The notes: a model not told the origin generated them from the sequence alone. DNA of 64,000 bases from Chiua virens (GCA_019787685.1 JAHNUO010000007.1:496001-560000), one strand, 5' to 3'; shown: positions 10,432-22,040, counted from the stretch's first letter. Program-made: numbers and translations.

Positions 10432-12227
10432 ATGTCCAACCCCCAGACAGCGAGCAAAGACAAGAAAGTCGACGAAAAGGACAAGAAGGATGAAAAGAAG
10501 GACGACAAGACAGATGCTTCCAAGAAAGTTGAAGAAAAACCAGCCCCACCAACACCTACAGCGGAGATCAAGTCCAATATTGCACTCATCGAACGGGGTG
10601 TCGCCGACCTCGAGCCACGGTTCACCCATCGCGTACTGCGCTCGCTCACTGCATTGCGAAAGCGACTGGATAACAAGATCCTCCGCGATGCAATCGAAGG
10701 AGAATTATCCCATAGGTATGTCCTCCTTCATATGCACATGCGATGTCGCGTGAACGCGCGTACAGAGTCTACAGTGAAAACGTCACTCTTATCCTGGCTT
10801 CCCGCTGCGGCGCCCGCGGACCAATCCATGGATATCGATTCCACCACAGCACCGGCCAACGTTCTGCCAACGTCCCCAAAGCCTACGTCTGATCCAGTCC
10901 CTGAAGTAGAGATCTACTCCGCCTCTTGCTCATTCATCATCTTCAAACTTCCAAAGACAATTACGCGAAATCGATCGAGTTGTCCAAGGAGACCGTGGAC
11001 AAGATACAGCAGCTCAACCGTCGGAGCATGGATCCCATTGCGGCCAAAGTTTGGTTTGCCGTTGAAAGATCCTACGAGCTTGGCGGGGATCTTGCGGACG
11101 CGCGTCCGTGAGTATTCTTGTTATCTGTCATCTCTCCCTGTGTTTCTGATGGACGAACTTTTCTTGTATATTCTAGATTGTTCTTGGCTGCGCAACGGAC
11201 CGCGGCGTTACGCCATGATGATGACACCCAAGCATCACTGATCAACCGACTTCTCCGGAGTTACCTCCATTACAGCTTGTACGACCAAGCAGATAAACTT
11301 GTGTCAAAAACGACATTCCCAGCTTCGGCTAGTAACCCTCAGTTTGCGCGTTATCACTATTATTTGGGCCGTATCAAGGCTGTACAATTGAATTACACTG
11401 CAGCCCACACGAATCTCCAACAAGCGATCAGGCGGACGCCGCCGGCGAAAATCGCGCCTGGTTTCTACCAAGCAGTTCACAAGCTTTTCGTGGTGGTGGA
11501 ATTACTTATGGGGGATATCCCTGATCGCAGCACCTTTAGGCATCCTGTGCTCCAGAAAGCACTCCAAGCTTATTTTGACATCGTCAAAGGTTTGTCTGCC
11601 GTCCTATTTCCGATGACAACAAAGCTCAGCTTTACGCAGCCGTTCGAACTGGGTCTCTCTCCGAATTTCAGGCGACGCTTAACAAGCACGCATCGCAGTT
11701 CGAGGCTGACAAGACGTACACGTTGATCGTTCGGCTTCGGCAGAATGTGATCAAGACTGGCATTCGTCGACTTTCACTCTCCTATTCACGCATTTCGTTG
11801 CGTGATATTTGTCTCAAGCTCCACCTCGATTCCGAAGAAGATGCAGAATATATTGTCGGCAAGGCCATCAGAGATGGCGTGATCGAGGGTCGCATCGTTC
11901 ATGAGAAAGGTTGGATGGAGTGTGAGGGAAGGAAAAATGGGTACGGCCCGGAGGTTAGCGAAGTCTTCGGCCGACGCATCGGATATTGCTTGGAGCTGCA
12001 TAATCAAAGTGTCAAAGTGAGTGAGGCACTCTGCTCGGGGAATATTATCCCCGACTGTCGTGTTGAAACAAACTCATGTTATTTTTCTCTTGTAGGCTAT
12101 GCGTTACCCGCTGAATGCGCACCGGAAGGAACTTGCGGCAGCCGAGGGAGCTCGTGAACGAGAAAAGGAGCTTGCGAAAGAAATTCAGGAGGGTGATCTC
12201 GACGATGATGGTCTGGGTGATTTTTAA
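10432..12227 (+). CDS. RPN3: 26S proteasome regulatory particle lid subunit RPN3 (PSMD3)
   Basis: The start is MSNPQTASKDKK at 10432, with a Lys/Asp-rich N-terminus. Conserved RPN3 blocks follow: NRRSMDPIAAKVWFAVERSY (about 11,010-11,070), LFLAAQRTAALRHDD (after an intron, 11,177), NRLLRSYLHYSLYDQADKLV, ARYHYYLGRIKAVQLNY, KIAPGFYQAVHKLFVVVELL, and the PCI winged-helix region LSLSYSRISLRDICLKLHLD (about 11,780). The C-terminus reads EIQEGDLDDDGLGDF. Later exons are about 11,177-11,589, 11,640-12,016 and 12,096-12,227 and join cleanly. Two problems lie in the first half. The splice near 10,713-10,770 does not give the expected SLLSWLP frame with a standard donor, and at about 10,917 EIY must jump one base to reach LRLLLIHHL. 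Homologues read straight through there, so a missing base is likely. RPN3 is an essential lid subunit, so true loss is unlikely. Confidence 0.93.
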
Positions 12228-12603
12228 GAGTAAACTAGAAGCTAAAGCTCCAAGTTACTTCAGCCGGTTGTGGCTGTACATCAGAATCGGTCGCGTTGTG
12301 CCTGTGGGAATTTTTGGGTTCGGAAAATCATTGAGAATTTGTAAACGACCATGCTTACACATTGTACTAAGTACCGGTTAGCCTAGACATTCAACAGGGC
12401 GATCTTGTGCATATGTAGCTGCGCCCAGCCTAGCCTAGCCCTAAGGCTGAATGTGCTTCCAAGTGACCCGGAGCCGGCACAGCTATTAATATCATAACGT
12501 AATCGTACACTAAGTAACACTTGCCCGCACAGCCCTAAATTCAAATTTGAAGTTTCCTACTACCCGCCGTGACCGACGTTGACCGACCCCGAGTCCCGAC
12601 GCG
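12228..12603. other. Intergenic region between RPN3 and the NDUFAF2-like gene
   Basis: 376 bp of tandem-gene spacer. It includes a short CCTAGCC direct repeat near 12,425-12,440. No ORF or RNA gene is recognised. Confidence 0.4.
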
Positions 12604-13501
12604 ATGTCAATTTTGAGGCGGGTGTTGCAACGTTTTTTGAAGCCTGTGAGTACAGCCTCACTCGGAAGCATATCCGGTGACATCTTCCTAACCCAGAGGC
12701 AACTAGACGTATTTTGTAGGTCGCGACTTGGAAGGTAGACACCAATGAAACGCTGCGAGGATTTACTGAGAAGCCTAACGCTGCCGAAAATGACATGTAG
12801 GAAACAGGTATTACGAGCAAGATGCGAATGATGGTACGATTCAGCCACTCGGTCATTGCATCTCGCATCCGCTAACTGGAATGTTCTAAATTAAAAAAAT
12901 TAAAAAGGCCGTCTCAAACGCACAGTTCAATACAAACGGAGCGACGATATGTGGACATACATAGCAAGCAATAAGAGACTACCAGGTACGGTCCTTCCAT
13001 TCTTCTCTTCGGCATCGGATTTCCATCCTGTCCGAGATGGTGCCTCTTCCTTGTCGTGCCGTTCCTCGTTTGCCAGAATGTTACGCTCATACGCAAGCTC
13101 CGTGCAGTGCAATGGACCGCTTGGCTCACACATACACGGCCAAACCCGCCAACAATTGAGGTACGTTTCCATAATGGATCGGGAATTTTTCTCTGGAACC
13201 ATTATTTCCAAAAATTAACAACCTGAACCTATAGGAACTCCAGACGGATCTTGTTCGCCAACAACGTATACAAATGAACGCTGCGATAATCGAGGCGCGC
13301 GACAGAGAAGAGCGTGAGCGCATGGCTCGCCTGGCCCAGGCTTCCCACTCGCAAGTGACCGAACCGCGCCTAGAAAATCCATCAGAAACGGGGCAGAGCG
13401 AGTTGCCTGTTAACACGTGCTCAGTCCGCAACCCCTGGGCAGAGGCGAACAGAGGCTCAGATGAGCCACAACAATGGAGTCCAATAATTCGCCGTAAATA
13501 A
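12604..13501 (+). CDS. NDUFAF2-like mitochondrial complex I assembly factor
   Basis: Small exons hide this gene, but six splice in frame: 12604-12645, 12707-12734, 12801-12833, 12908-12985, 13108-13160 and 13235-13501, giving 166 aa (human NDUFAF2 is 169). Ordered motifs: MSILRRVLQRFLKP, YFVGRDLEG, NRYYEQDAND, RLKRTVQYKRSDDMWTY, SNKRLP, VQWTAWLTHTRPNPPTIEEL, then a charged helix (MNAAIIEARDREERERM) and WSPIIRRK at the end. V-G-x-D-x-x-G-N-x-Y-Y-E and the W-x-x-W-L-x-x-x-R block are hallmarks of the NDUFA12/NDUFAF2 family. The long charged C-terminus favours the assembly factor over the structural subunit. It should act in the mitochondrial matrix on late complex I assembly. A decayed copy lies at 16,902-17,781. 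Confidence 0.85.
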
Positions 13502-14771
13502 CACCGGAAAAGTTCAACGATGCTATTCCCGATATGTACATACCTCCCATCCATCAAGGTTGTGTTTCAATGGATATGCTCCTTGTTTTCTGATGAGAAA
13601 GTCACAGTCGGCGTACCTACAAGCCAGGCCCGCCGCCCTCGTAGTTACGAAAGTTGCGGCACCGTCTTGGTCTGTTTGATCGCGCCCACCAACGCAGGCT
13701 TCCGGCGATTGTTCCAAACAATGTGTGGACCAATGTGGTTGGCCGTGTCAATTCAATACAGCTATATTGCCAGCTTTTCTTTTGAAGTAATTTTTGATAT
13801 TTTGCAATAGGTGTATGACGAAATGGTCCCTTTCCGCTTGTCTACATATGATTACTGTGCGCGTTACTTAACGAGGTTGACGCTGGTCCGCTTCCACTGG
13901 GGGCGTCGCTTCCGCCGAAGATCTCTCACAAGATTGGTGGGTTTCAAGATTCCACTGTCCTGACATTGGTAAGCTTTGCGTCATAGAATGCATGCATGCA
14001 TACATGAGGTTTTTATGGTTGACCGCCCTACGCTCCACAACTCGAGCCACATACGTCACCGCCTGCGGAGCTCAATCCTGGCCGTTTGATCACTCGATGA
14101 CCTGGAGTTCTGCAGCAGGACTCCATCATTGTCAATGCTATGTTGATAGGGATGGCCAGCACGTACCAGTGTTACACCATCCTGATTGGCCACAATCAGG
14201 AAATATTGTATATGCCACCATCAATGGTCAGTCTGATGGACCTTTCACCTGCTAGAAAATTCTACGGCAGGCTGGGCATGCTAACCCGTGGATGGGATCT
14301 TAATCTTGTCCCTGATAACAGGCTAAGGGTTGTCTCTGCCACATAGACGCGTCAGTCCCAGACGCTCATGAAATTCCAAGCTGTTCTACAGAAATCTCGA
14401 ACAGACGATAAGCAAGGTTTGTCTTGTGGAATGCCGGTGTCCCCCGATACGGCCCCGGTTTCTAGTATGGTGATTTGTTTCAGATCCGTTGGTTGTCGAG
14501 CGGCAGATAAGTCAACGTTGGATCCTGTGTGAGTCGATTCATCTCAGACCGTCCACTAGACCTTCAGGAGTGCGCTTCGAGGCAGTTGATATGGAAGTTT
14601 CTTGCATGGGCACCAACGATAGAAGGCCGTGATTTCCGCGGATGTTCACAGCGTTATCGTCTATCTCTGAACTTTAGAGCTTCCAACTTCTGTATAGATT
14701 CTGAGGCTCTGCTACGCCAACTTCCCCAGCAGGGTATCAACGAAGCAAGGGCCGCCCCTGAAGTGGTGCAC

Positions 14772-14860
14772 ACTCCAATTTGGCTTGGAATGGTCACACC
14801 GCCCCGAGTAAGGAGTCGTGACTTCTTCGAGGTTTGACTCCAATTGGACCTATACAGTCA
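14772..14860 (+). repeat. Short dispersed repeat, first copy
   Basis: The stretch containing GTCGTGACTTCTTCGAGGTT, flanked by CTCCAATTTGGCTTGGAAT and a GGACC end, recurs at about 15,867-15,945 with a roughly 20-bp deletion. It is a second, local duplication inside unit A. Confidence 0.6.
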
Positions 14861-15866
14861 CTTCACCAGGATCAGGATCTTGGTGAGTCGCACTCGACTC
14901 ATCTATACAGCTATCACATCGCCTTGGAGCATTACCTAGTCACTCTTTGGAGTCACCAAATCCAATATGGCGATGTCCTCTGACTCAATGAATACATCTT
15001 TTTGGGGAGCCAAATATGGTCTTCATTTAAATTAAGTAGCTCTTGGTGAACGTCGCAGATTCGGACAGCGCCAACAAGGAATTGAATTATGTGGTTTTTC
15101 CAGTAGTTGGTATCTGCCGCTGATAACAGGTGTATCATATTCCGAGAACCACAAACTTAGCTCACGCCACACAGGCGCCTACTAGTAACATAGATAATGG
15201 CTGGCACTCCCAAGGCGAAACTGTTAAACGCGAGCGCCCCGTGTGCATTTCCGCGCCAATAGGCATCCTGTGGTGAACGATTTCATTTCACTCGTTGGTC
15301 CGTGGAGCGCCTGAGAACTTGTAGGATTCGACTGGAAGGACAGACGAACATGAAACGTTCGGAACATACCATGCACTGCTACACGTTGCTCTACTAGTGT
15401 ACCATCAGTTGTACAGGATATATACTTACACGCACATTTCACATTCAAAATATGTAGAATCTCCGAGCCGATTGGTACTACGGTAATTTCTGGTTGGGGT
15501 CTAAGTAACATATGTACATCATGCGTGGCGGTTTTCAATTCACGTGGTATCACGTCTCACCATATTACGCCGCATCGGGAGTCTTTCCTAACTTCCATAT
15601 CAACCTTCGGGCTTACATAGAATTTATGTTGTGCTTGTGGACCATTCTACAATAGCAGCATACACCACAGATTGATTTTTTGTGATTCAAGATAGGTTCA
15701 TACTATGGTCGAAATGTGAATCTTGTACTTCGAATACAACTTGTCATTCAGAACATGTTTGAATTTTATGTCTGAACGTACCACTAAATTTTGGCCTAAA
15801 CCTTGTGTATCCATGTTATCAACTCAGTCAATATGTAGTGTAATATGTAAAAATTAATACCGGTTA

Positions 15867-15945
15867 GAATGGTACATTCCAATTTGACTTGGAATAAGTC
15901 GTGACTTCTTCGAGGTTTGACTCCACTTGGACCCAAACAACCATC
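15867..15945 (+). repeat. Short dispersed repeat, second copy
   Basis: Matches 14,772-14,860: TTCCAATTTGACTTGGAAT, then GTCGTGACTTCTTCGAGGTT and TTTGACTCCACTTGGACC. The central segment of the first copy is absent here. Confidence 0.6.
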
Positions 15946-16879
15946 TGTGAAAGCACTGAGACGAAACACCATAGCTTAGATGCGGCCGGCTTGTGACGGT
16001 TGCTTTCCCTTTTACTTAACAGTATTGTCAATTCGGAACCAGCTGTCGCCATTTGATCTGCGGTCAAAAGAGAGTTGGATAAATGGAAAGTAAGCAGGCG
16101 GCGAGCTTACGGTCTTGAGTCGACGAGATTCTCACTTTATCAAGTGTGATGTAACTCTTTGTACGATACAAACGCCACTCGGCGTGCCAAATCACTGTTC
16201 CCCTCCTGATACTTTTCTTTTTACCAGCCACTCCCCTATTCCCATCAAACCCCGTCGCACACACCAGCCCGCGACCACTTAACGTGATGTATCCACCACG
16301 TACGCCGCTGATTGGAAACTCCGGCGGAAAGTTGTTTACCGTCAACGAAGAAAGTGGAGTTACATCGTTGAAAAATACCATCAGATACCACCGTGTACAA
16401 CATCGCTTGCTTTCTAGAAAATTTAGTGTACACAGAACGGTACTACGCTTTGTTCTCCATCTCGTTCCTCTGTGACAGTAACATTGGTTGAAGCCTCAAG
16501 GCCTCAGGCCTCAGGTCTCAACGAGGGAGATGCCGACTAGGACATATTATAGGCTGCCTCAGGCTGCTATAACAATGTGAGATCCGGGTTCTAGCGGAGA
16601 TCGACAGTGACACCATAGGAAACGCGGCGTACCATTTCCCAAGCCTGAATTCTGTACCGATGCTACTTGCATGACTCGGATGCAGTGTTTACGTGTCACG
16701 GAACATTAATCACGGACCGACTCGGAGTCACGATGCATAGATGCAGTCCAGTTTCTTGTGGGCTCGGCTCGGCTCTAGAACCTCCGGCCGACGACTCAGC
16801 CGTGGTAGCGTGTCGTAACTACACGATTGGTTCTAGCTCCGACACAGCCTCTTTGTAACTTGAATACCGTGACATTCGC

Positions 16880-19700
16880 CGACACTGTCACAATGACATT
16901 AATGTCAATTGTGAGATAGGTGTTGCACGCTTGTAAATCTGTGAGTATAGCCTTACCCGGGTACATACAAGCATCTTGAAGCCGGAGACATCTTCCTGAC
17001 CTAGGCCTATGCTAATATACTTCGTAGGTCGCGACTTAGAAGGTAGAGAGTCCAGGCATAGAACGCTCCAGAATCCACTAGCATTGACATGACGAACATG
17101 ACGAACATGACTCCAAAGGAACAAGTATTACGAGCAGATAATGGTACGATTCAGCCACTCCATCAGTGCATCCTGCGGGCGCATGCTGACCCGCCACTAG
17201 CACAAAAAAAGACACAGAGCGCCCCAAGCGCTGCGATTTCAATACAAGTGGACGGATAACATGTGGGCTTACACAGATCAATACTAAGCGCGTCCCTTCC
17301 ATTCTTCCGGCCGGCATTGAGTTTCCTTCCCCGCTCATAATGATGTTGTTCTGCCTAGCTCCTCCCGTTTGTCATAATATCACCTCATAAGCTCCGTCCA
17401 GTGCGATGGACACCGCTTGGCTCACGCATACACGTCCAATTTCCAAACCCAAACCTCGTTGAGGTACGTTCCGTTGTTATCGGGACCATTGCGTGGTTAT
17501 TGACGTTCCATTTTTCTCTGGCCCGAGTCTGTTCGGTGAAATTGAAACTTTTATCATACGCACAGGAACTCCAGGTGTACTTGACTTTCCAAAAATGTGT
17601 ATAGATGAATGCTGCGATGCTCGACTCGCGACAAAGAGATCGCGAGGGCCTGTCCCAGGTCGCCCAACCTTCCCACCTGCAAGGGCCCGAACCGAGCCTA
17701 CAAGTCTATTAGGACAGGGTTAAAGCGATCAGTCCGTCCGATCACGCTTGGTGGAGGCGAATACAGGTTCGCCGTAAACTGATTCCGCAAGATTCAGCAA
17801 TGTTTCCTCGATTGTACAGTCCGTTATTCCAGTTTGTATTAATTGATGTCCTCAGTATTTTCTGATGAGATATTAGCCTAATAGCAGGGCTTCCGCGATG
17901 TTCTGAGCGCTGAAGTCGAGCTGCCCGTCGGGATTACGGGAGTCGCGGCACGGTTTTACCATCGAATTAATCCATTCAATGGCAGCTCTACCAGCGTCGC
18001 TTTCAGTCTCCGCTGGGACGGCGACTCCCCACGTTGTCTGATCATGATTTGCTGTACCAATTCATTGGCGCTCCTCAAAATTTCTTTCGATAATACGTAC
18101 CTGTTATTGGCCAAATGCGCCCGCTGCTTTGCCTTGCTCGTTCGAGTACTGCGCACGACGACAACGCTGACATCAGGAAGTGTTATTACAACTGCAGATT
18201 AAATGATCCGGGTGAGTTGTACATATGTTCGCTCTATGTCCCTAACTCATTGGTAAGTTGCTGCGCGATAGAAAACATGCATGACACGAGGTTTATATTT
18301 CACGTCACCACATACCCTTATTAATTGACTCTCGCATCCACGTCATCAAAATTACTAGCAGGCTAATCCTTCCCGAGCGACCTACACCTTTGCACCAGAA
18401 TGTGACTCGAGCTATGTTAACAGGATCGGTATGCAACTGCCCCCGGCCACGGCATCGTGCAGTCTTCAAAGCTAACCGAATTCGGGGTAGATTGTGTGCC
18501 TATCAACGGTCGGCTCCTCATACGACTGTCAGAAGATTTTACTGGCTGGATGGACGTGCATCCGTAGATGGTATCGTGATCTTGTGGCCCTTGATGCAGA
18601 GGTGGAGAGTTTGTCCGTTTGCCTCTTGTGTCACATGGGCGTGTCAGTCCACAATATTCCACAACTTCGTATGGATGATATAGACGATAAGACAGGGTTT
18701 TATCTCATGGGACACTGGTAGGTTTTCCTGATGGATCCTGAGTATGTCTTAATCTGCTTAGCTTCCGGTGCGAACTTTGGATCCTAAGGGAGGTGGCTCC
18801 TCTCGGCCTTAGTCAGGCCATTCAATGAACTGATATACATTCAGGAGTGCGCTTCCAGCTGTAGATATGGATGCCTTCCTGCATGGAGACCATGGCCTCC
18901 GCGGATTTCACAGCGTTATCGTGTATCTCGGAACTCCAGAGCCTCCAACTTCCGTATCATTCTAAGGCTCCTCTCCACCGATTCCCCAGCAAGGTAAGTA
19001 CAAACGGGACAAAAGTTACCCTTGAGATGGGCGTTCTTCGATTTAACTCAGCATGGATTCCAGCCAAATCATCCTTGGTATGAGTCCATATGATGCCTCC
19101 AAATCGTAAGGAGACTGCTAGAGTTACGTACATGATCTGGATCTTGGTGAGCCACATTCGACTCAATTATATGCGTACAGCAAGCGCGATCATCGCTCCT
19201 GGAGCGATCGAGAACTTATCTAGTCACCTTTCATACTGCAGGATGACCCCTACGGAGTCACCGAATCACTATGTCGATGTACTCGGTGGTTCGAGTGGAC
19301 GTACCCTTTAGGAAGCCAGAGCTATTGTTCTCGTACAAACCCAACAGATTCGGATAATGTCAGCAGGAAATCGATCTGTGGGTCCGAAACGTTACTACTG
19401 GCAATGGAATACATATCAACATGCCTCGAACGTAATCACTGACAACATCCCTGTGTTGTATTCTAGCTTTTTTTTTCCGATGGCTGACGCCGCCCAGTGA
19501 AACGTATCAACATTTGAGCCACATCTATTTACGATATGGGACTTGGAGATTGAGCGCTACCACAGAGCCACAGGTGGGTTTTCGCTATTCTCGAGCCACT
19601 TGTTATTTTGCATGATATAATATTGCACACTTCACGTTCAGAAAGTAGAATCTCCGTTCCGATCGGCGCTTCGTAATTTTTTCTATTTGCGCCCTTAGTT
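16880..19700 (+). repeat. Segmental duplication unit A, copy 2
   Basis: Diverged copy of 12,580-15,560. Its distal part also resembles a third partial copy at 25,440-26,240, for example the TTCCCCAGCAAGGTAAGTAC / CTCCTCAGTAAGGTAAGTAC junction (about 18,985 and 25,525) and the GAGTC...ACTC / TATATGCGTACAGCAA-type segment (about 19,145 and 25,690). Confidence 0.6.
16902..17781 (+). pseudogene. Decayed duplicate of the NDUFAF2-like gene
   Basis: Exon-by-exon relic of the gene at 12,604-13,501. Exon 1 begins ATGTCAATTGTGAGATAG, a stop after five codons. The second exon still encodes YFVGRDLEG (about 17,015-17,042). The third has lost bases in the NxYYE block. The fourth reads FQYK..DNMWAY and then stops. 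The coiled-coil exon keeps MNAAMLDSRQRDRE but has a stop just upstream. Intron positions are recognisable. With stops or indels in most exons it cannot make the protein. It lies about 4.3 kb from the intact copy, consistent with tandem duplication followed by decay. Confidence 0.75.
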
Positions 19701-21051
19701 TCTTCAGGAATTATTTGAAATCACCATCCTGCACACGGCATGGAACAAGCTGTGATATGACACTAATAGGTCAAATTCTGCTTGTCCCGAACTCTCCAAT
19801 GCTCTGATAACAGAAGTTCATTGTTTATGTGTATCTACTAGTAGGCAGCCACAGGTGTGGCATGCAGTAAAGTTGGGACCAAGTCCATGCTTGCTAACTA
19901 GAAATCATAAAATAACCAACACGGAATAAATATCTGAATGGCGAAAGATTGTGTGCCAACTACGTGTAAGCATAGGGTATAAGGTTGGTACTAGATATGT
20001 AGAAGTCTAGGATCTTGATAGACGCTACCCGCCAAATCACCTTCCTTTCAAGCCAAGTTCTTGGTTCTTGCGCTTTCCGCACTACATGAGAATGTGTTAT
20101 CTAGTAGCCCAATCCTCAATAAAGCTGGATTGGCGATAATAGGTTAGGTCTACAGTGACCGTTAGTCTCAACAATCTAACTCTCGTCCGTCGAAGGAGAC
20201 GACGTACCTGGAACCGCTCTGCCTCGGGCGTCCCGCCGCGGCAACGTGGCCTGGTACGCGGTGATCATAGCAGCCAGATATCGGCATCTCTTGATGAGGA
20301 CCCACCGAAAAGCACGAGAAAGCTCTTAGAAATGAGAACCCTCCGCGTGAGCGCGATCCAGACTCACCCCGGTAGGGCTCGCGATGAGATGAATGCAGCT
20401 GTTTTGGTTTCCCGCGCGGCGCAAGACTGGTATGCAGCATTAATACCCGCTCATCTAAAGTGTAAGTTCGAAAGATTTTTAATTACAGGCGTTTCAGGTT
20501 GAACAGCAATGGAAGACGACCAGCCATGATCAATCATTGGCAGCATTTCCAAGCGTGGTGATATATACTAGTATCCTGTGGTCAGTTCCGATCAGGTCGA
20601 CCGTGAACACATGCAATGAATGAAACGAACCGTTCGAAATTTCGACTCTTCCGCGAAGGACCGTATTCAGGGGTCTTTGGGCAATTTAAACAAGTTCTGT
20701 TGAACGTTAAAGGTGTTGAGATTTCCTATGAAGAAAGCTATAGCAGTCTTTGGAAGATAGCGACTGCTGTGGGCACACAGCTGCTGTGCCATTCTTGTCC
20801 TTGATGTACTTGAAAGGTCGTTGAAGCTGTGCACGGACCACCCACGAGCATCTCACGTGTGAAATGGGTGTTTGTGGGGAATAGCACCGCTTCGTGGAGG
20901 GTCCTCTTGATTGTAATTTCCCCCTGAACGCCGTAAGGTTCACAGCTTATCATGATACATAGTAAGCATCAAGAAAGGGGACAAATACAAGCTGTTACAG
21001 ACGATGATAACTACAAGGAAACAAACATGAAGTAAAAGTCCCGCGGAGCAT
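17782..21051. other. Gene-poor stretch: rest of unit A copy 2 and start of unit B copy 1
   Basis: No protein family is recognised. A minus-strand segment about 18,090-18,160 (RSTRTSKAKQRAHLANNR before a GTACGT donor) could be an old exon. Around 20,170-20,480 is the most GC-rich and best preserved piece, matched at 26,870-27,130. On the minus strand both copies encode a similar run ending RPRQS(G/D)SR at a GTACGTCGT donor. On the plus strand both keep a KHE..LRNENPP reading. Which strand is coding is unclear. Confidence 0.4.
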
Positions 21052-22040
21052 TCAAGTTTTCTTAGCAGATGCGTATTTTTTGCTCTTGCCAGTGTCAGCG
21101 GGTGGCCTTTACGAAGTTAATACCTCAGTTAAACCGAGTCCACCGAGTGAGATGTAAATAACTGACGGCCTGTTAGGATCTGTTCGCACCCCGCTCTTAC
21201 TAGGGTCTTGCTTAGATTTGTCTTCGCTACGGTTAATTGCATAGGACTAATGAGGTTCGAGACTCTAAAGAGCTGGAGCAACATACCTTGGTTTAGATGA
21301 GGCTGCTGTTGCCATAGTTTGCTTTTGTAGTCCGCGCTTAACGAATCTTGGATCTCTGTCAAGAATGTGGAGCTATTACCAGCTCAAAAACGACCGGTAC
21401 TTAACATACTTCTGATGGTCTTCCTCAAGCTCGCTCGGGGACGGCTCGTAACTATCATCGGACCCACAGTCATCGGAATCCGTTGTTGTTCGCCGTTACG
21501 TCTCTGGACAAGCAGTTCGAAACGGATGCTAGACAAATCAGATGTGTGAACTTACCTGCCGTTCAATATACCAGAATTGTGACCATTGCCCACCGTGACT
21601 GTCGAAGGCAAGTGATCATCGCTAGCCATTGTTGTGGTAGAGTTTCTGATCAATTTGTTAAAACAGACGAACTGGGCCTGAGCAGATTACGAAGTTACCT
21701 GCCGCTAGGCTTGCCAGAAGTGTGATCCTTGTCTACCATCGACGGTGATTACAGGCGATAAGAGGAAAGCGTGTTGCTGTGAGCCTAGGATTCACAAGGA
21801 TGCCTTTTATGAGGCTAGGGTTGCGCGCTTGACGATTCAACTTCGTGATGACTTGGCATGGCAAATGATGTAAACAGGTGGTGCCTTCGGAAAGATGCTG
21901 GAGAGATAACACTAATAGCATGATGTGACGAACAAACTGTAGCCCAAACCTTGATTTGAACCTTGTATGTGAGGTCCTGTGACTTGACGACTCAGAAAAG
22001 GACTCTGGCGGCTTACGGTAACGGTAGTACCATTTCAAAT
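19980..22040 (+). repeat. Segmental duplication unit B, copy 1
   Basis: Matches 26,560-28,800 in the same order and orientation, with an offset of about 6.6-6.8 kb. Anchors: the GCATCTCTTGATGAGG word (20,282 and 26,949), GAAATGAGAACCCTCC (20,329 and 26,997), CCTTTACGAAG (21,105 and 27,808), GTAACTATCATC (21,449 and 28,276) and GATGCTGG/GACGCTGG before AGATAACA (about 21,895 and 28,685). Confidence 0.7.
21052..21739 (-). pseudogene. Left paralogue of the novel 146-aa gene, with a frameshift
   Basis: Same exon plan as the gene at 27,730-28,535. Exon 1 starts MVDKDHTSGKPSG at 21739. Exon 2 has DDHLPSTVTVGNGHNSGILNG. An acidic exon carries SDDSYEPSPSELEEDHQ, then DPRFVKRG, EDKSKQDPSKSGVRTDPNR and a tail RPPADTGKSKKYASAKKT with stop at 21,052. 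Splice sites and phases match the paralogue. In the acidic exon the incoming frame (RDVTANNNG) hits a TGA within a few codons, and the SDDSY frame needs a one-base shift near 21,490. The copy is therefore broken or carries a sequencing indel. It has one tail exon where the right copy has two. Function unknown. Confidence 0.65.

Larger units (their letters stand above)
12580..15560 (+). repeat. Segmental duplication unit A, copy 1
   Basis: Begins near the NDUFAF2-like gene and extends to about 15.56 kb. By eye it matches 16,880-19,700 in the same order and orientation at a nearly constant offset (about 4.3 kb falling to 4.17 kb). Anchors include the YFVGRDLEG-encoding exon (12,710 and about 17,020), the ATGAACGCTGCG word (13,274 and about 17,600) and the CACAGCGTTATCGT word (about 14,650 and 18,915). 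Confidence 0.65.
13502..16901. other. Gene-poor duplicated sequence, left copy
   Basis: No ORF here reads as a known protein. Parts recur, diverged, about 4.2-4.3 kb to the right: the stretch around 13,985-14,060 resembles 18,245-18,310, and 14,560-15,560 resembles 18,840-19,700. Around 16,490-16,570 a GCCTCAGG-type word repeats four or five times. The best conserved stretch is about 14,570-14,720, where a plus-strand reading (GVRFEAVDMEVSC) resembles the copy at about 18,850. It may be an exon of a lost gene, but I cannot build a model. Confidence 0.4.
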
